A DNA stretch of 64,000 bases from G963704535 sp963704535 (GCA_963704535.1 OY969916.1:2604001-2668000), one strand, 5' to 3'. Positions 51,356 through 60,426 are shown, counted from the stretch's first letter. Notes: generated by a model not told the origin, from the sequence alone. Made by a program: numbers and translations.

Positions 51356-51636
51356 CTAACGAAATTTGACAATCAAAGTCGATAACGAGTGCAACGGGGA
51401 CAAATGCGCCGATGTAACGCCCCCGCCTCTCCTTCTAAGCCGCCAAGCCTCGATGTAACGGCGTTATGATGGTGGCAAATGGTATGGGGGACCATGCTCC
51501 AAGATAACGCCGGCAGCAGCGTATCCAAGCAGGGCCTATGGCTGTGTCACAGCAACGAATAGCTCGGCAAAGGGGTGGGGCCGTTCGTGTCACGGGAGCA
51601 TACGGATTACCGGGTTTGATTGTCAAATTTCATTAG
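51356..51636. mobile_element. 281-bp element with 22-bp inverted ends (MITE-like)
   Basis: CTAACGAAATTTGACAATCA on the left is matched by its inverted copy at 51615-51636 (22 bp, one mismatch; core GAAATTTGACAATCAAA exactly inverted at 51361-51377 and 51615-51631). The interior has no credible gene. It lies just beyond the IS5-family element in the former upstream region of the WYL gene. No transposase with these ends is in the window. The 51271-51926 gap also holds one dispersed repeat copy and a heptamer array; nothing else was seen. Confidence 0.6.
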
Positions 51637-51740
51637 CATTCCCACGCCCCCACGCCCACCACCACCCCGTTCCATCGAACAGTATACCGTACAACCATCC
51701 GCATGCCGTGTGGTATACTCGGTCACGTACAAGCATAAGA

Positions 51741-51838
51741 AATTGTTTGAAAAGGGCATTGTCTCGCCTACGATCCAGTGTGGAAAGAGAATTCTGAGGG
51801 GTGGCCCCCCTCAAACTCCCCCTTTTCAAACAGTCTCT
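51741..51838. repeat. 97-bp dispersed palindromic repeat, full-length copy
   Basis: AATTGTTTGAAAAGGGCATT at the left and CCCCCTTTTCAAACAGTCTC at the right, the inverse of the copy inside cas3. Interior TCTCGCCTACGATCCAGTGT matches the cas3 copy (GATCGTTGGCGAGACGAT inverted). This intergenic copy is the best reference for element ends. Confidence 0.87.
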
Positions 51839-51855
51839 AAGGGTCGTGCGGACTC

Positions 51856-51915
51856 ACGCAACTCACGTTTCACGTTTCACGCTTCACGTTTCAGGCAATT
51901 GTAAATCGTAAATGA
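51856..51915. repeat. Heptamer array (CACGTTT/CACGCTT type) before the aldo/keto reductase
   Basis: CTCACGTTTCACGTTTCACG then CTTCACGTTTCAGGC, followed by the recurrent tail GTAAATCGTAAATG. The same tail GTAAATCGTAAAT follows arrays at 6727 and 18765, so it may be part of the unit. Confidence 0.7.
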
Positions 51916-51926
51916 AGGAATCATCC

Positions 51927-52901
51927 ATGCACTACCGTCGTCTCGGCCGCACCGGCCTCAAAGTCTCCGCGCTCTGCCTGGGCACCATGCAGTTCGGCTG
52001 GACCGCCGACGAGGCGCGCTCCTTCGCGGTCATGGACGCCTTCGCCGAGGCCGGCGGCAACCTGGTCGACACCGCCGACATCTACTCCAACTGGGCCGCC
52101 GACAACCCCGGCGGCGTCTCCGAGGAGATCATCGGGCGCTGGATGCAGGCGCGCGGGAATCGTGGCGAGATCATCCTGGCGACCAAAGTGCGCGGGCGGA
52201 TGTGGGCCGGCCCGCTCGGCGAGGGCCTGAGCCGCGCACACATCCTGCGCGCCTGCGACGACAGCCTCCGTCGCCTCCAGACCGACTACATCGACCTCTA
52301 CCAGACGCACTGGTTCGATGCCGACACGCCGCTCGCCGAAACCCTTGACGCCCTCGACGATCTCGTTCGCGCCGGCAAAGTGCGCTATATCGGCTGCTCG
52401 AACACCCCCGCCTGGCGGCTGGCCCTCGCGCTGGGCATCAGCGAGCGCCTCCAGCTCGCCCGCTACGACTCGCTCCAACCGCACTATAATCTGGCCCACC
52501 GTGCCGAGTTCGAGCGTGAGCTGCAAGAGCTGTGCGTCGATCAGGGCCTGGGCGCGATCCCCTACAGCCCGCTGGCCGGCGGCTTCCTGACCGGGAAGTA
52601 CCGGCGCGGCGACCCCGTCCCCGAGAGCGCCCGCGCCACCAATGTCCAGAAACGCTACTTCGACCAGCGCGGCTGGGCGGTCCTCGACGCGCTGCTGGCG
52701 GTGGCCGAGGAGCACGGCACCCCACCCGCCGCGGTCGCGCTGGCCTGGCTGTTGAAGCAGCCGGCGATCACCGCCCCGATCATTGGCGCAAATGCGCCCG
52801 AGCAGCTACAGGCCAGCCTGGCGGCACTCGACCTCGCGCTGGGCGACGAGCAGCTCAAGCGCCTGGACGCGGCCGGCGACTGGCGCCAAGACAGCCACTA
52901 G
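51927..52901 (+). CDS. Aldo/keto reductase
   Basis: NAD(P)H-dependent reductase of 324 residues. The start at 51927 (MHYRRLGRTGLKVSALCLGT) is preceded by GAAGGA and is homologous to the family N-terminus. Catalytic-site blocks: Asp/Tyr in GGNLVDTADIYSNWAADNPG, Lys in IILATKVRGRMWAGPLGEGL and His in YIDLYQTHWFDADTPLAETL. C-terminal ALAWLLKQPAITAPIIGANA with PEQLQASL binds NADPH. It is distinct from the YghZ-type protein at 4911. It follows a repeat-rich gap after the I-D locus and appears to be a single-gene unit. Substrate unknown. Confidence 0.93.
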   Translation: MHYRRLGRTGLKVSALCLGTMQFGWTADEARSFAVMDAFAEAGGNLVDTADIYSNWAADNPGGVSEEIIGRWMQARGNRGEIILATKVRGRMWAGPLGEGLSRAHILRACDDSLRRLQTDYIDLYQTHWFDADTPLAETLDALDDLVRAGKVRYIGCSNTPAWRLALALGISERLQLARYDSLQPHYNLAHRAEFERELQELCVDQGLGAIPYSPLAGGFLTGKYRRGDPVPESARATNVQKRYFDQRGWAVLDALLAVAEEHGTPPAAVALAWLLKQPAITAPIIGANAPEQLQASLAALDLALGDEQLKRLDAAGDWRQDSH

Positions 52902-52932
52902 TGGGTCGCTTGATGGGCTCATGGACTTTTGT

Positions 52933-52983
52933 CTGTGTTGCGTGTTGCGTGTTGCGTGTCGGCGCACGCAACACGCAACACAG
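52933..52983. repeat. Inverted heptamer array (GTGTTGC type)
   Basis: TGTGTTGCGTGTTGCGTGTT then GCGTGTCGGCGCACGCAACA and CGCAACACAG; an inverted pair with 7-nt units. The 52902-53160 gap also has a truncated dispersed repeat (CTCCCCTTTTCAGACCGCCT, 53099-53126) and no gene. Confidence 0.75.
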
Positions 52984-53160
52984 AAACCGTACATCGTAAA
53001 TCCAGGAGCGCTCCCTATTGCGGATCTCCCAGGATTGTACTAGAATGACCACGCTATCCCGGATTCAGAAATACAACATGACGCCGGCTCACTCGCCAAA
53101 CTCCCCTTTTCAGACCGCCTCTAAGAAACAAAGCGTACGGCGAGAGCACGGGAGAGACGC

Positions 53161-55855
53161 ATGAACCAGTTCGCAGTCGATCGGCGGGAGCACGACGCCT
53201 TGATGGCGACAGGAGCAACGCCGGCACGACCGATTCATAACCTTCCAGTATCGCTTACCCCCTTTGTCGGCCGCGACGCCGAGTGCGACCAGGTGGGCCA
53301 GCGCCTGCGCGACCCAGCCTGCCGGCTGCTCACGATCGCCGGCTCCGGCGGCGTCGGCAAGACTCGCCTGGCCCTTGAGGCTGCCCGCTCGTTCGCCGCC
53401 ACCGGCCAGGAGTCGCCATTCGCCCACGGGGTCGCCCTGGTGCCGCTGGCGGCGCTCACCCCGCGCGAGCCACTCGACGACCTGCTGGCGACCACGATCG
53501 CCGGCGCCCTCGGCATCGTCCTCTCCGGCCCCGAGGCGCCCACCGTCCAGGTGCTGTACTACCTGCGCGACAGGTCCATGCTGCTCGTGCTCGACAACTT
53601 CGAGCATATGTTGGCCGGGGCGCCGTTTGTCGCGACCCTGCTCCAGGGGGCATCGGCGCTCAAGATCATGGTGACATCGCGCCAGCGGCTCAATCTGCGC
53701 GGCGAGTGGGCGCTCCCGCTCGACGGCCTGGCGTTCCCCACCAGCCGACCGCCGACCACCGGAGGTGAAGGGGTGAAGGGGAGAAAGGGTGAAGGGGTCT
53801 CTCCCCTTCACCCTTTCTCCCCTTCACCCCCTCTCCCTCAATCCCCGGTGGCCGATCCCGAGCAATATGGTGCCGTCCAGCTCTTCGTGCAGATAGCCCG
53901 GTCTCAGTCGCCGGACTTCGCGCCCAGCGCCGAGACCATGCCGGCGATCGTGCGGATCTGCCAGCTTGTCGACGGTCTGCCGCTCGGCATTGAGCTGGCC
54001 GCCAGTTGGACGCGCCTGCTCTCGGTCGAGGAGCTGGCCCACGAGATCGAACAGAACCTCGATTTTCTGGGCGACACCGCCCAGGACCTGCCCTCGCGCC
54101 AGCAGAGCCTGCGCGCCGTATTCGCCTACTCCTGGAATTTGCTCACCCAGGACGAGCAGCGAGTGCTCCGGCAGCTCGCGATCTTCCGCGGCAGCTTCAC
54201 CCGCGAGGCGGCGGCGGCCGTCGCCGGGGCTACGCTGCCACTGCTGGCCATGCTGGTGAACAAATCGCTGGTGCGCCGCACGGCGGCCCTCCAAAGCAGC
54301 AGCGCCTGCTACGAGGTGCCCGAACTCGCTGCGCCAGTACGCCGCCGAGGAGCTGAAGCGGGCAGGCGAGGCCGAGGCCACCACGGCGCGCCACGCCGCC
54401 CACTACCTGGCCCTGCTTGAGCAGCGCACGACCGACCTGCGTGGGCCGCACCAGCGCGATGCGCTTGAGGCGATCGGCGCCGAGATCATGCAGATCCGCG
54501 CCGCCTGGCGCCGGGCCGTCCTGGCCGGCGAGAGCGGCCCGATCGGGCGCGCCGCCGATAGCCTGTTCCACTTTTATGATATGCGTAGTTGGTTCCAGGA
54601 AGGCGCCGCGGCGTTCAGGTCGGCCAGCCAGGCCCTGGCGGGCGGCCAGGAGAACCCGGCGGCCCGCTTGGCATGGGGCAAAATGCTCGCACGTGAAGGC
54701 TGGTTCACCTTCTACCTGGGCCGCCAGCGCGAGGCGAAGCAGTTGCTCGAACAGAGCCTGGCACTGCTGCGCCCGCTCGACGCCCCAGCCGAGCTGGTGT
54801 TCGCGCTCAACTACCTGGCGGCGGTCTGCTCCTACCTGGGCGAGTACCAGGCGACCCAGGCGCTGTGCCGGGAGAGCCTCCAGCTCGCCACGGCGCTCGA
54901 CGACCAGCACGGGCAGGCGGTCGCCTGCAATATCCTGGGCCAGGCCGCCTACGACCACGGCAACTACGCCGAGGCCCAGCAGTGGCACCAGCAGAGCCTG
55001 GCCAGCGAGCAGCGCACCGGCAACCGCTGGAGCAAAGCCTTCTCGCTGACCAATATGGGCAAGGTGGCTTACGCGCTGGGGCAGTATCACGAGGCGCGCT
55101 GGTTCTTCGAGGAAAGCCTGCGAACGCGCGAGGAGATGGGCGATACTCGTGGCGTCGCGATCTGTTTCAGCAGCCTGGGCGACGCGGCGGTCGCGCTGGG
55201 CACCCACGCCGAGGCGCGCGAGCGCTACGCCCAGAGCCTGCTGCTGTTCCGTGAGATCGGCAACCGCTGGGGCATGGCGGCGGCGCTGATCAACCTGGGC
55301 CAGTTGGCGCTGACCCAGGCGCTCTACCCCGCCGCCGGGCGCCTGTACCACGAGGCGCTGCGGCTGGCGCTGGACACCGGGTCGGCACCCCAGGTGACAA
55401 CGATCCTGGCCGCGTTCGCGCAGCTTGTGCGGCACAGCGGGGAGGCCGCCTGGGCCGACGAGCTGGCGCGGGTCGCCACGGCCTCAGCCGACCGCGACCG
55501 CGCCCTGGAGCAAGCCCGGCGCCTGCTGGACGCACCGTGGGGCGCCGCCGGCCAGGCGCTGTCGCTGGAGCAGGCCATCGCCGCGATCCAGGATGCCGCT
55601 ACGCCGATCGAGGTGGCGGCCCCCGCTACGCCTCCGGCGGCCGCCCGCCCGCCCAAGTACCCGGCCGGGCTGACCACCCGCGAGGTCGAGGTGCTGCGGC
55701 TGGTGGCTCAGGGCCTGACCGACGCACAAGTGGCCGAGCAGTTGGTCGTCAGCCCGCGCACGGTCAGCACCCACCTCACCTCGATCTACGGCAAGCTGGG
55801 CGTTGCCACCCGCAGCGCGGCGACCCGCTTCGCCGTCGAGCAGGGCCTCGTGTGA
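53161..55855 (+). pseudogene. NB-ARC ATPase - TPR - LuxR-type regulator, with an apparent +1 frameshift
   Basis: Large regulator of the type frequent in Chloroflexota. The first frame (53161 to about 54329) has the NB-ARC/STAND ATPase: LLTIAGSGGVGKTRLALEAA (Walker A, residues about 57-76), MLLVLDNFEHMLAGAPFVAT (Walker B) and VDGLPLGIELAASWTRLLSV. At GAACTCGCTGCGCCAG one extra base moves the reading, and the second frame continues LRQYAAEELKRAGEAEATTA. TPR-like repeats follow (about 54600-55500) and a C-terminal LuxR HTH: GLTTREVEVLRLVAQGLTDA, QVVSPRTVSTHLTSIYGKLG. The reconstruction gives about 897 residues. A heptamer array is embedded in frame (53760-53830). If the base is real, the ATPase and DNA-binding halves are uncoupled. 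Confidence 0.86.
53760..53830. repeat. Inverted heptamer array within the coding sequence of the LuxR-type regulator
   Basis: GGTGAAGGGGTGAAGGGGAG and AAAGGGTGAAGGGGTC are followed by CTCCCCTTCACCCTTTCTCC, CCTTCACCCCC; the 7-nt unit is GTGAAGG. It is translated in frame as GEGVKGRKGEGVSPLHPFSP in a linker after the ATPase core. Confidence 0.78.
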
Positions 55856-55869
55856 CTCCACCCGCCTAT

Positions 55870-56000
55870 CAGTGATACTCTTTCTTCCTTTTACCGACGA
55901 TTTCTGCCCGGCTGGGCAAAAATCGTCGGTAAAAAAGAGAGAAGTACCTTGCTGCCGCAGGCAATAGAGCATCGCGGGCGCTACCGCGTATATCCTGTCC
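55870..56000. repeat. Dispersed palindromic element, copy 2
   Basis: 46-nt hairpin at 55889-55934 with arms TTTTACCGACGATTTCTGCC and its near-complement. GAAGTACCTTGCTGCCGCAG follows, as in copies 1 and 3. It follows the LuxR-type gene and, with copy 3, flanks the HD gene. Nothing else is seen in 55856-56207. Confidence 0.7.
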
Positions 56001-56207
56001 CTATAAAGATACGTAGTACACACCGTAATTCTTACGATGCGCGGTTGCCCTCGGCGCTGTAGAGTGTGCCTGCCGGCACGGGCGGCACATTGTGGTGCGA
56101 GCCATCAGTCGGGGGTCCCACGCCGGGCCGGGGAGGAACGCGGGCACAGTGGCGATGGCTGCGCCGGCGCATCCAAGTGGATGCAGCAACGAAAGTGCGG
56201 CACCGCC

Positions 56208-56810
56208 ATGCGCACACCCAACCTCGTCAGCGCCCGCCGCTATGCGCTCCGGCGCCTCGAACAAGAACTCGCGCCCACCCTGTTCTACCACTCGCTGGCC
56301 CACACCCGCGACGACGTCGCGCCGGCGGCGGAGCGGCTGGCGGCGCTCGAAGGCGTGGCCGGCGAGGAGCTGCTGCTGCTGCGCACCGCCGCCTACTTCC
56401 ACGATCTCGGCTTTGTCGAGCAGCGCCAGGACCACGAGGCCACCGGCGCCCGGCTGGCCGCCGCCGCCCTGCCGCGCTTCGGCTACTCCCCGGCCCAGAT
56501 CCAGGCGATCGTCGGCATGATCATGGCGACCCGGCTGCCCCAGCGCCCCCACAACCTGCTAGAGCAACTGCTGGCCGACGCCGACCTCGACATCCTGGGC
56601 CGCACCGATTTCCTGGCCCGCAACCAGGCCCTGCACGCCGAGCTGGCCACCACGGCCGAGCCGATCCCCGACGCCGACTGGTACCACGCGCAGCTCGCCT
56701 TCCTGCGAGACCACCACTACTGGACCAGCGCTGCCAGGGCGCTGCGCGACGCCGGAAAGCAGCGCAACATCGCGGCGCTGAACGAGCTTCTGGCGGCGTG
56801 CCGCCTGTGA
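56208..56810 (+). CDS. HD-domain phosphohydrolase
   Basis: 200-residue metal-dependent HD-superfamily protein. The start at 56208 (MRTPNLVSARRYALRRLEQE) is chosen because upstream residues are Arg/Gly-rich noise; no strong ribosome-binding site is seen. Metal-binding features are FYHSLAHTRDDVAP (first His), RTAAYFHDLGFVEQRQDHEA (His-Asp of the HD motif plus His) and LLADADLDILGRTDFLARNQ (final Asp). The layout is that of short phosphohydrolases of the YfbR/adenylate-cyclase-associated kind; the substrate is unknown. It lies between two copies of the palindromic element. Confidence 0.86.
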   Translation: MRTPNLVSARRYALRRLEQELAPTLFYHSLAHTRDDVAPAAERLAALEGVAGEELLLLRTAAYFHDLGFVEQRQDHEATGARLAAAALPRFGYSPAQIQAIVGMIMATRLPQRPHNLLEQLLADADLDILGRTDFLARNQALHAELATTAEPIPDADWYHAQLAFLRDHHYWTSAARALRDAGKQRNIAALNELLAACRL

Positions 56811-56834
56811 TCAACTCCGCATAGTCAGAAGTTA

Positions 56835-57021
56835 CGCAGTCATCCACCAAACGTGGTTTCGGCCTTCGGCAGCCCTTCGACGGGCTCAGGAGCCGTGGTA
56901 CCTTCTCTTCCTTTTACCGTCGATTTTTGCCCGGCTGGGCAAAAATCGACGGTAAAAAATGGGTGAGTACCTTGACCTTGCTGCCGCAGGCAAGAGCGGC
57001 GTTGCGGGCGCCACCACGTAG
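56835..57021. repeat. Dispersed palindromic element, copy 3
   Basis: TTACGCAGTCATCCACCAAA and GTGGTTTCGGCCTTCGGCAG open it, as in copy 1. The 46-nt hairpin is at 56912-56957 (arms TTTTACCGTCGATTTTTGCC and complement), then CCTTGCTGCCGCAGGCAAGA and GCGCCACCACGTAG. Relative to copy 1 it has an extra CTTCGACGGGCTCAGGAG insertion. Confidence 0.72.
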
Positions 57022-57080
57022 CTCTGACATAGTGTGGTATAGTGGGCGATCGAAGAACTGTAAAGCATCGAGGAGCTTGC

Positions 57081-57596
57081 ATGAGCGATCATACCGGCAC
57101 CTATGGGCGACCCTACCCGCGCCGTGTGGCCCGCAGACAAGCACTGATCACACAGCTACATACGGCAGTGTACCTCCTGAGCGGCGGGCGGCTCGGCGCA
57201 ACCCTGTTCGGCATGCCCATGTTGCTGCTGACCACCTGGGGGCGGCGCACCGGCAAGCTGCGCACCGCACCGCTCCTGTACCTCCCGGTCGACGATGTGT
57301 TCATCCTGGTCGCCTCCAATGGCGGCGCCCTGCGCCATCCCACTTGGTGGTTCAATCTGCAAGCCACCCCGGAAGCGCTGGTGCAGATCGGCCCGGCCCG
57401 CGGGCGCGTTCGCTCCCGCCAGGCGTCGCCCGAGGAGCACAGCCGTTTCTGGCCGTTGTTGCTCCAGGTCTATCCAGGCTATGCAGAGTACCAAGCCAAG
57501 ACTGATCGGAAGATCCCGCTGCTCCTCCTGCATCCCATCGATCGGGAACTCTACCAGTTCGTGCCGCCGCGCTACAAACACACGCCGACCAATTGA
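57081..57596 (+). CDS. DDN/DUF385-type deazaflavin-dependent nitroreductase-family protein
   Basis: 171 residues. The start at 57081 follows GAGGAG at a normal distance. Key parts: LFGMPMLLLTTWGRRTGKLR (the TxGRxTG motif of the family), TAPLLYLPVDDVFILVASNG and GALRHPTWWFNLQATPEALV (the substrate/cofactor-facing HPxWxxNL block). The split-barrel fold binds deazaflavin F420 in known members, which suits a Chloroflexota with an LLM F420 enzyme elsewhere in this window. The substrate is not known. Confidence 0.9.
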   Translation: MSDHTGTYGRPYPRRVARRQALITQLHTAVYLLSGGRLGATLFGMPMLLLTTWGRRTGKLRTAPLLYLPVDDVFILVASNGGALRHPTWWFNLQATPEALVQIGPARGRVRSRQASPEEHSRFWPLLLQVYPGYAEYQAKTDRKIPLLLLHPIDRELYQFVPPRYKHTPTN

Positions 57597-57675
57597 GAGG
57601 GTGAAAGGGTGAAAGGGTGACTGTTATCACCCCTTCACCCTTTCACCCTTTCACCCCTTCACCCCCTCTCCCCTC
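57597..57675. repeat. Inverted heptamer array (GGTGAAA type)
   Basis: GGGTGAAAGGGTGAAAGGGT then GACTGTTATCACCCCTTCAC and CCTTTCACCCTTTCACCCCT with a 7-nt unit. It sits between convergent genes (57596 and 57676). Confidence 0.78.
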
Positions 57676-59113
57676 TCACGGGAGCTGCTTGTAGTACAGG
57701 ATATTCGGCTCCTGCTGGGTCCAGAACACCAGATCGACGACCTCCGGGTGGTTCCAGAAATTGGCGGACCACTTCACCGAGACGCTCGAGTTCGACGCAG
57801 CCCTCGACCATGCGCGACCAGTTGGAGGGCCAACTCCCGCCGGCCGGCTTGGTGTACACGTACAGTGACGCGCAACTGTTGCGCAGCCAGGCCTCCTCGT
57901 GACCAAACAGGTACAGCGTCCCGGCGGCGTCGGTCGCCAGCGAGGGGTTGTGGGTGTAGTGAACCGTCGGCGGGTCGTCGGCGGTCCATGCCACCCCGTT
58001 GGCGCTGTACTTGTGGTGGATGCGCCCGTAGGCGTAGCCGCCCGGCGCGCCCTGCACCGGCTCGTAGGCGCCGATGTAGGCGATATGCAGCGTGCCGTCC
58101 GGCGTGACAAGCAGGCTAGGCCCCTGGTCGATGCTGTAGATCGCATCGGCAAACATATCCTTGTCGATCAGCGTGCTCTGGGCCGCCCACACCCCGGCGG
58201 CGCTGCGCGAGCGGATGCGGATGTCGCCCTGGTTGACGCCGCGCTCGGTCAGCCAGGCGGCGAATAGCGTCCCATCCTGCTTGAAGGCCAGCGCCGGGTG
58301 CCCATTGTTGTAGGCCGCCTGGTCGTCGAGGCGCTGCTCGTGGTTCCAGGTGCCGCCGGCGTTGTTGTTGTAGTACATGCCGCGCTTGTTGCCGCTCACC
58401 TTGGTGTAGACGACGTGGGCGATGCCCCCGGCGTCGAGGGCCAGCGCGACGCCGGCGCTGCCCTGGCGCAGCCCGTTGTTCCCGGCGGGCCAGGGGCTGT
58501 TGGTCAGTTGCTGCCGGCCACCCCAGGTGTCGGTCGCGGTGCTGAAGGTCTGGTACCAGGTCGGCCCGGCGTTGTCCAGCCAAATCACGTGGATCAGATT
58601 GTTGCCGTCGATCGCCGCCTCGACCGAGGAGATCGCCACCTGTGCTTGTGGGCGATGGGCCAGGTCGGGCTCGCCGAAGGCGCTAGGCGTGCCCGGCACG
58701 TCGGCGCGGTAGATGTGCAATGGCTTGGCGTGCAGCTCGCCGGCCAGGATGTAGACCCGGTCGCCGCTGGTACGCAGCACCTGGTGGGTGGTCACGTCAG
58801 AGAAGCCCAAGCCGACCTGTACATTCGCGCCCTGGGGCGGCGTGATCGTCGGCGTGGTCGTCCCTGGGGCCGGCGTGCCGGTGGGCGTCGATTCTGGGGT
58901 CGATGACTCGGCCGAGGTCGGCGACGGAGTGTTCGGCCCCAACGTCGGCGTGGGGATCAGCGGCGGCGTGAGGATCAGCGACAGGTAGGCCAGCGGCTCG
59001 ACAACGCCGGCGGTTTCGGCGCCGGCACTCCGCCGGGAAAACAGGGATAGCCCGGCGACGAGCGCCAGCGCGATCGCGAGCAAGGCGATAGAGAACGGGG
59101 CGCGCTTGCGCAT
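57676..59113 (-). pseudogene. Secreted BNR/sialidase-like propeller protein, with frameshift near its C-terminus
   Basis: About 478 residues after correction. The start at 59113 (MRKRAPFSIALLAIALALVA) follows AGGAGGAAGC and gives a signal peptide. A Thr/Pro-rich linker (about 60-110) precedes propeller blades with INHVIWLDNAG-type repeats: IHVIWLDNAGPTWYQTFSTA, GIAHVVYTKVSGNKRGMYYN, FAAWLTERGVNQGDIRIRSR, LHIAYIGAYEPVQGAPGG. At about 57803 the first frame degenerates after RMVEGC, while the next frame gives NSSVSVKWSANFWNHPEVVD and a sensible end at 57676 (NILYYKQLP). An extra base in TGCGTCGAAC would explain this. An extracellular binding or glycan-recognition role is inferred. Confidence 0.8.
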
Positions 59114-59272
59114 GCTTCCTCCTGGTGTGAGTCTGTGATACGTCTTCTCCAGTATACCGATTCCTGCTACCAGAAGGTTGACGTTTTGCTCACAGCCGTG
59201 AGGAGTCGCCACCCACCTGCGTCATACCAGGCAGAGCAACAGTGGCTCGCTCACGAGCAAAGGAGGCGTGCT

Positions 59273-60112
59273 ATGGCAGGTCGAAATCTTCTGCGGCGCG
59301 GTCTGGCAGCGCTGGCCCTGGCGATCGCGCTGACGCTGCCGGCGGTCGCGCTGGCCGGCGGGGTCGCGGTCACGCTCGACAGCCCGCCGGCCGACGTCCA
59401 GCCCGACGTCGCGTTCACGTTCGGCTTCACCATCAGCTCGGCGCACGCGGACGGCTCGCCGATGGGCGGGCTCAAACCGATCATCATCGCCAGCAACCCC
59501 GCCACCGACGAGCAGGTCAAGTCCACCGGCACGCCGGAGGGCTCGCTGGGGCACTATGTGGCGACAATCACCTTCCCCTCGACCGGCGCCTGGCAGTGGC
59601 AGCTCCAGCCCTTCGGCGATGACCCCAGCTATAAGCTCACGCTCCAGGGGCCGGTGGAAGTGCGCGCGCCGGGCCAGCAGCAAGCCGCCGCCCCGCCGGC
59701 CGCCCTGGCTGCCACTCAGAGCATCGAAGCGCTCGACAGTCTGTTTGAGCTGCGCGACCTGACCGTCGCCGCCGGGACGCAGATCCTCTGGACGAACACC
59801 GGCAAACTGCCCCACACCGTCACAGCCAAAAATGGCACATTCGCCAGCGGCAACCTGGGCGCAGGAGCCTCCTACGCCTTCACATTCAGCGAGCCGGGCA
59901 CCTACGCCTACTACTGCGAGTACCACGGCACCGCGATCGGAAGCGGCATGGCCGGCGTCATCACCGTGCTTGCCGCTACGTCGCCCCCGGCTGCCGGGAT
60001 GCCGGCCACCGGCGGCGCCCGCTCCACCGAGCTTGCCGCCGTGATCGTGGCGCTGCTCGCCGGGGCGCTCGGCCTAGCCCTGTGGCGGCGCGGCGCCCGA
60101 GCGATGGGCTAG
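59273..60112 (+). CDS. Secreted cupredoxin-domain protein with C-terminal anchor
   Basis: 279 residues. The start at 59273 follows AAAGGAGG. The N-terminal signal peptide is MAGRNLLRRGLAALALAIAL with cleavage after ALAGG. The middle (about 30-140) resembles a YtkA/CopC-like beta domain, and the cupredoxin part (about 160-245) carries the copper ligands His in TGKLPHTVTAKNG, Cys and His in TYAYYCEYHGTAIGSGMAG, and the axial Met in that segment. The tail is a LPxTG-like AGMPATGGARSTEL, a hydrophobic helix and Arg, a sortase-type or membrane anchor. It is probably a periplasmic/cell-surface copper electron carrier. It diverges from the propeller protein. Confidence 0.87.
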   Translation: MAGRNLLRRGLAALALAIALTLPAVALAGGVAVTLDSPPADVQPDVAFTFGFTISSAHADGSPMGGLKPIIIASNPATDEQVKSTGTPEGSLGHYVATITFPSTGAWQWQLQPFGDDPSYKLTLQGPVEVRAPGQQQAAAPPAALAATQSIEALDSLFELRDLTVAAGTQILWTNTGKLPHTVTAKNGTFASGNLGAGASYAFTFSEPGTYAYYCEYHGTAIGSGMAGVITVLAATSPPAAGMPATGGARSTELAAVIVALLAGALGLALWRRGARAMG

Positions 60113-60185
60113 AACCAAAAAAGAGAACGGATAGAATGGAACCGCACACTTCCGTTCTATCCGTTCCCTTATCCGTTCAATCCGT
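60112..60185. repeat. Inverted repeat array (CCGTTCTAT type)
   Basis: GAGAACGGATAGAATGGAAC pairs with CCGTTCTATCCGTTCCCTTA and TCCGTTCAATCCGTTGAA. It has a 7-10-nt unit with inverted halves and is located between convergent genes. Confidence 0.55.
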
Positions 60186-60410
60186 TGAAGCCTCATTCGC
60201 GTCTTGCCCGCCGCGTTTGCCGCGCAGCAGGGCCAGCGGAACCAGGCAGGGCAGCAGACACGCGACCAACATCAGCAGCGGGACGGCGCCGGTAGCCAGG
60301 GCCAGCAGGGGCGCCACGCCCCATACCACCAGCCCCAACCCCACCAGGCCCGCCACCGCAGCGAGCGCCAGCCTCCAGTTGCGCTTGGACAGCAGATCCT
60401 TTGCCTTCAT
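60177..60410 (-). CDS. Small membrane protein
   Basis: 77 residues, start MKAKDLLSKRNWRLALAAVA preceded by AGGTGA. Two hydrophobic helices (about 13-36 LALAAVAGLVGLGLVVWGVA and 40-62 LLMLVACLLPCLVPLALLRG, with a CxxxxC-like pair Cys-Leu-Leu-Pro-Cys) and a charged tail GKRGGQDANEASTD. It is the downstream gene of the two-gene unit behind the MerR-type promoter at 60811-60841. Small Cys-containing membrane proteins in such units often act in mercury or other soft-metal transport. The family is not identified, so that role is a suggestion. Confidence 0.65.
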   Translation of the reverse strand: MKAKDLLSKRNWRLALAAVAGLVGLGLVVWGVAPLLALATGAVPLLMLVACLLPCLVPLALLRGKRGGQDANEASTD

Positions 60411-60426
60411 GAAATCACCTCCGAAG

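Noticed and set aside
51435..51626. 63-codon minus frame inside the 281-bp element, once considered a transposase start
   Set aside because: Too short, no recognisable motif, and it is bounded by the element's inverted ends.
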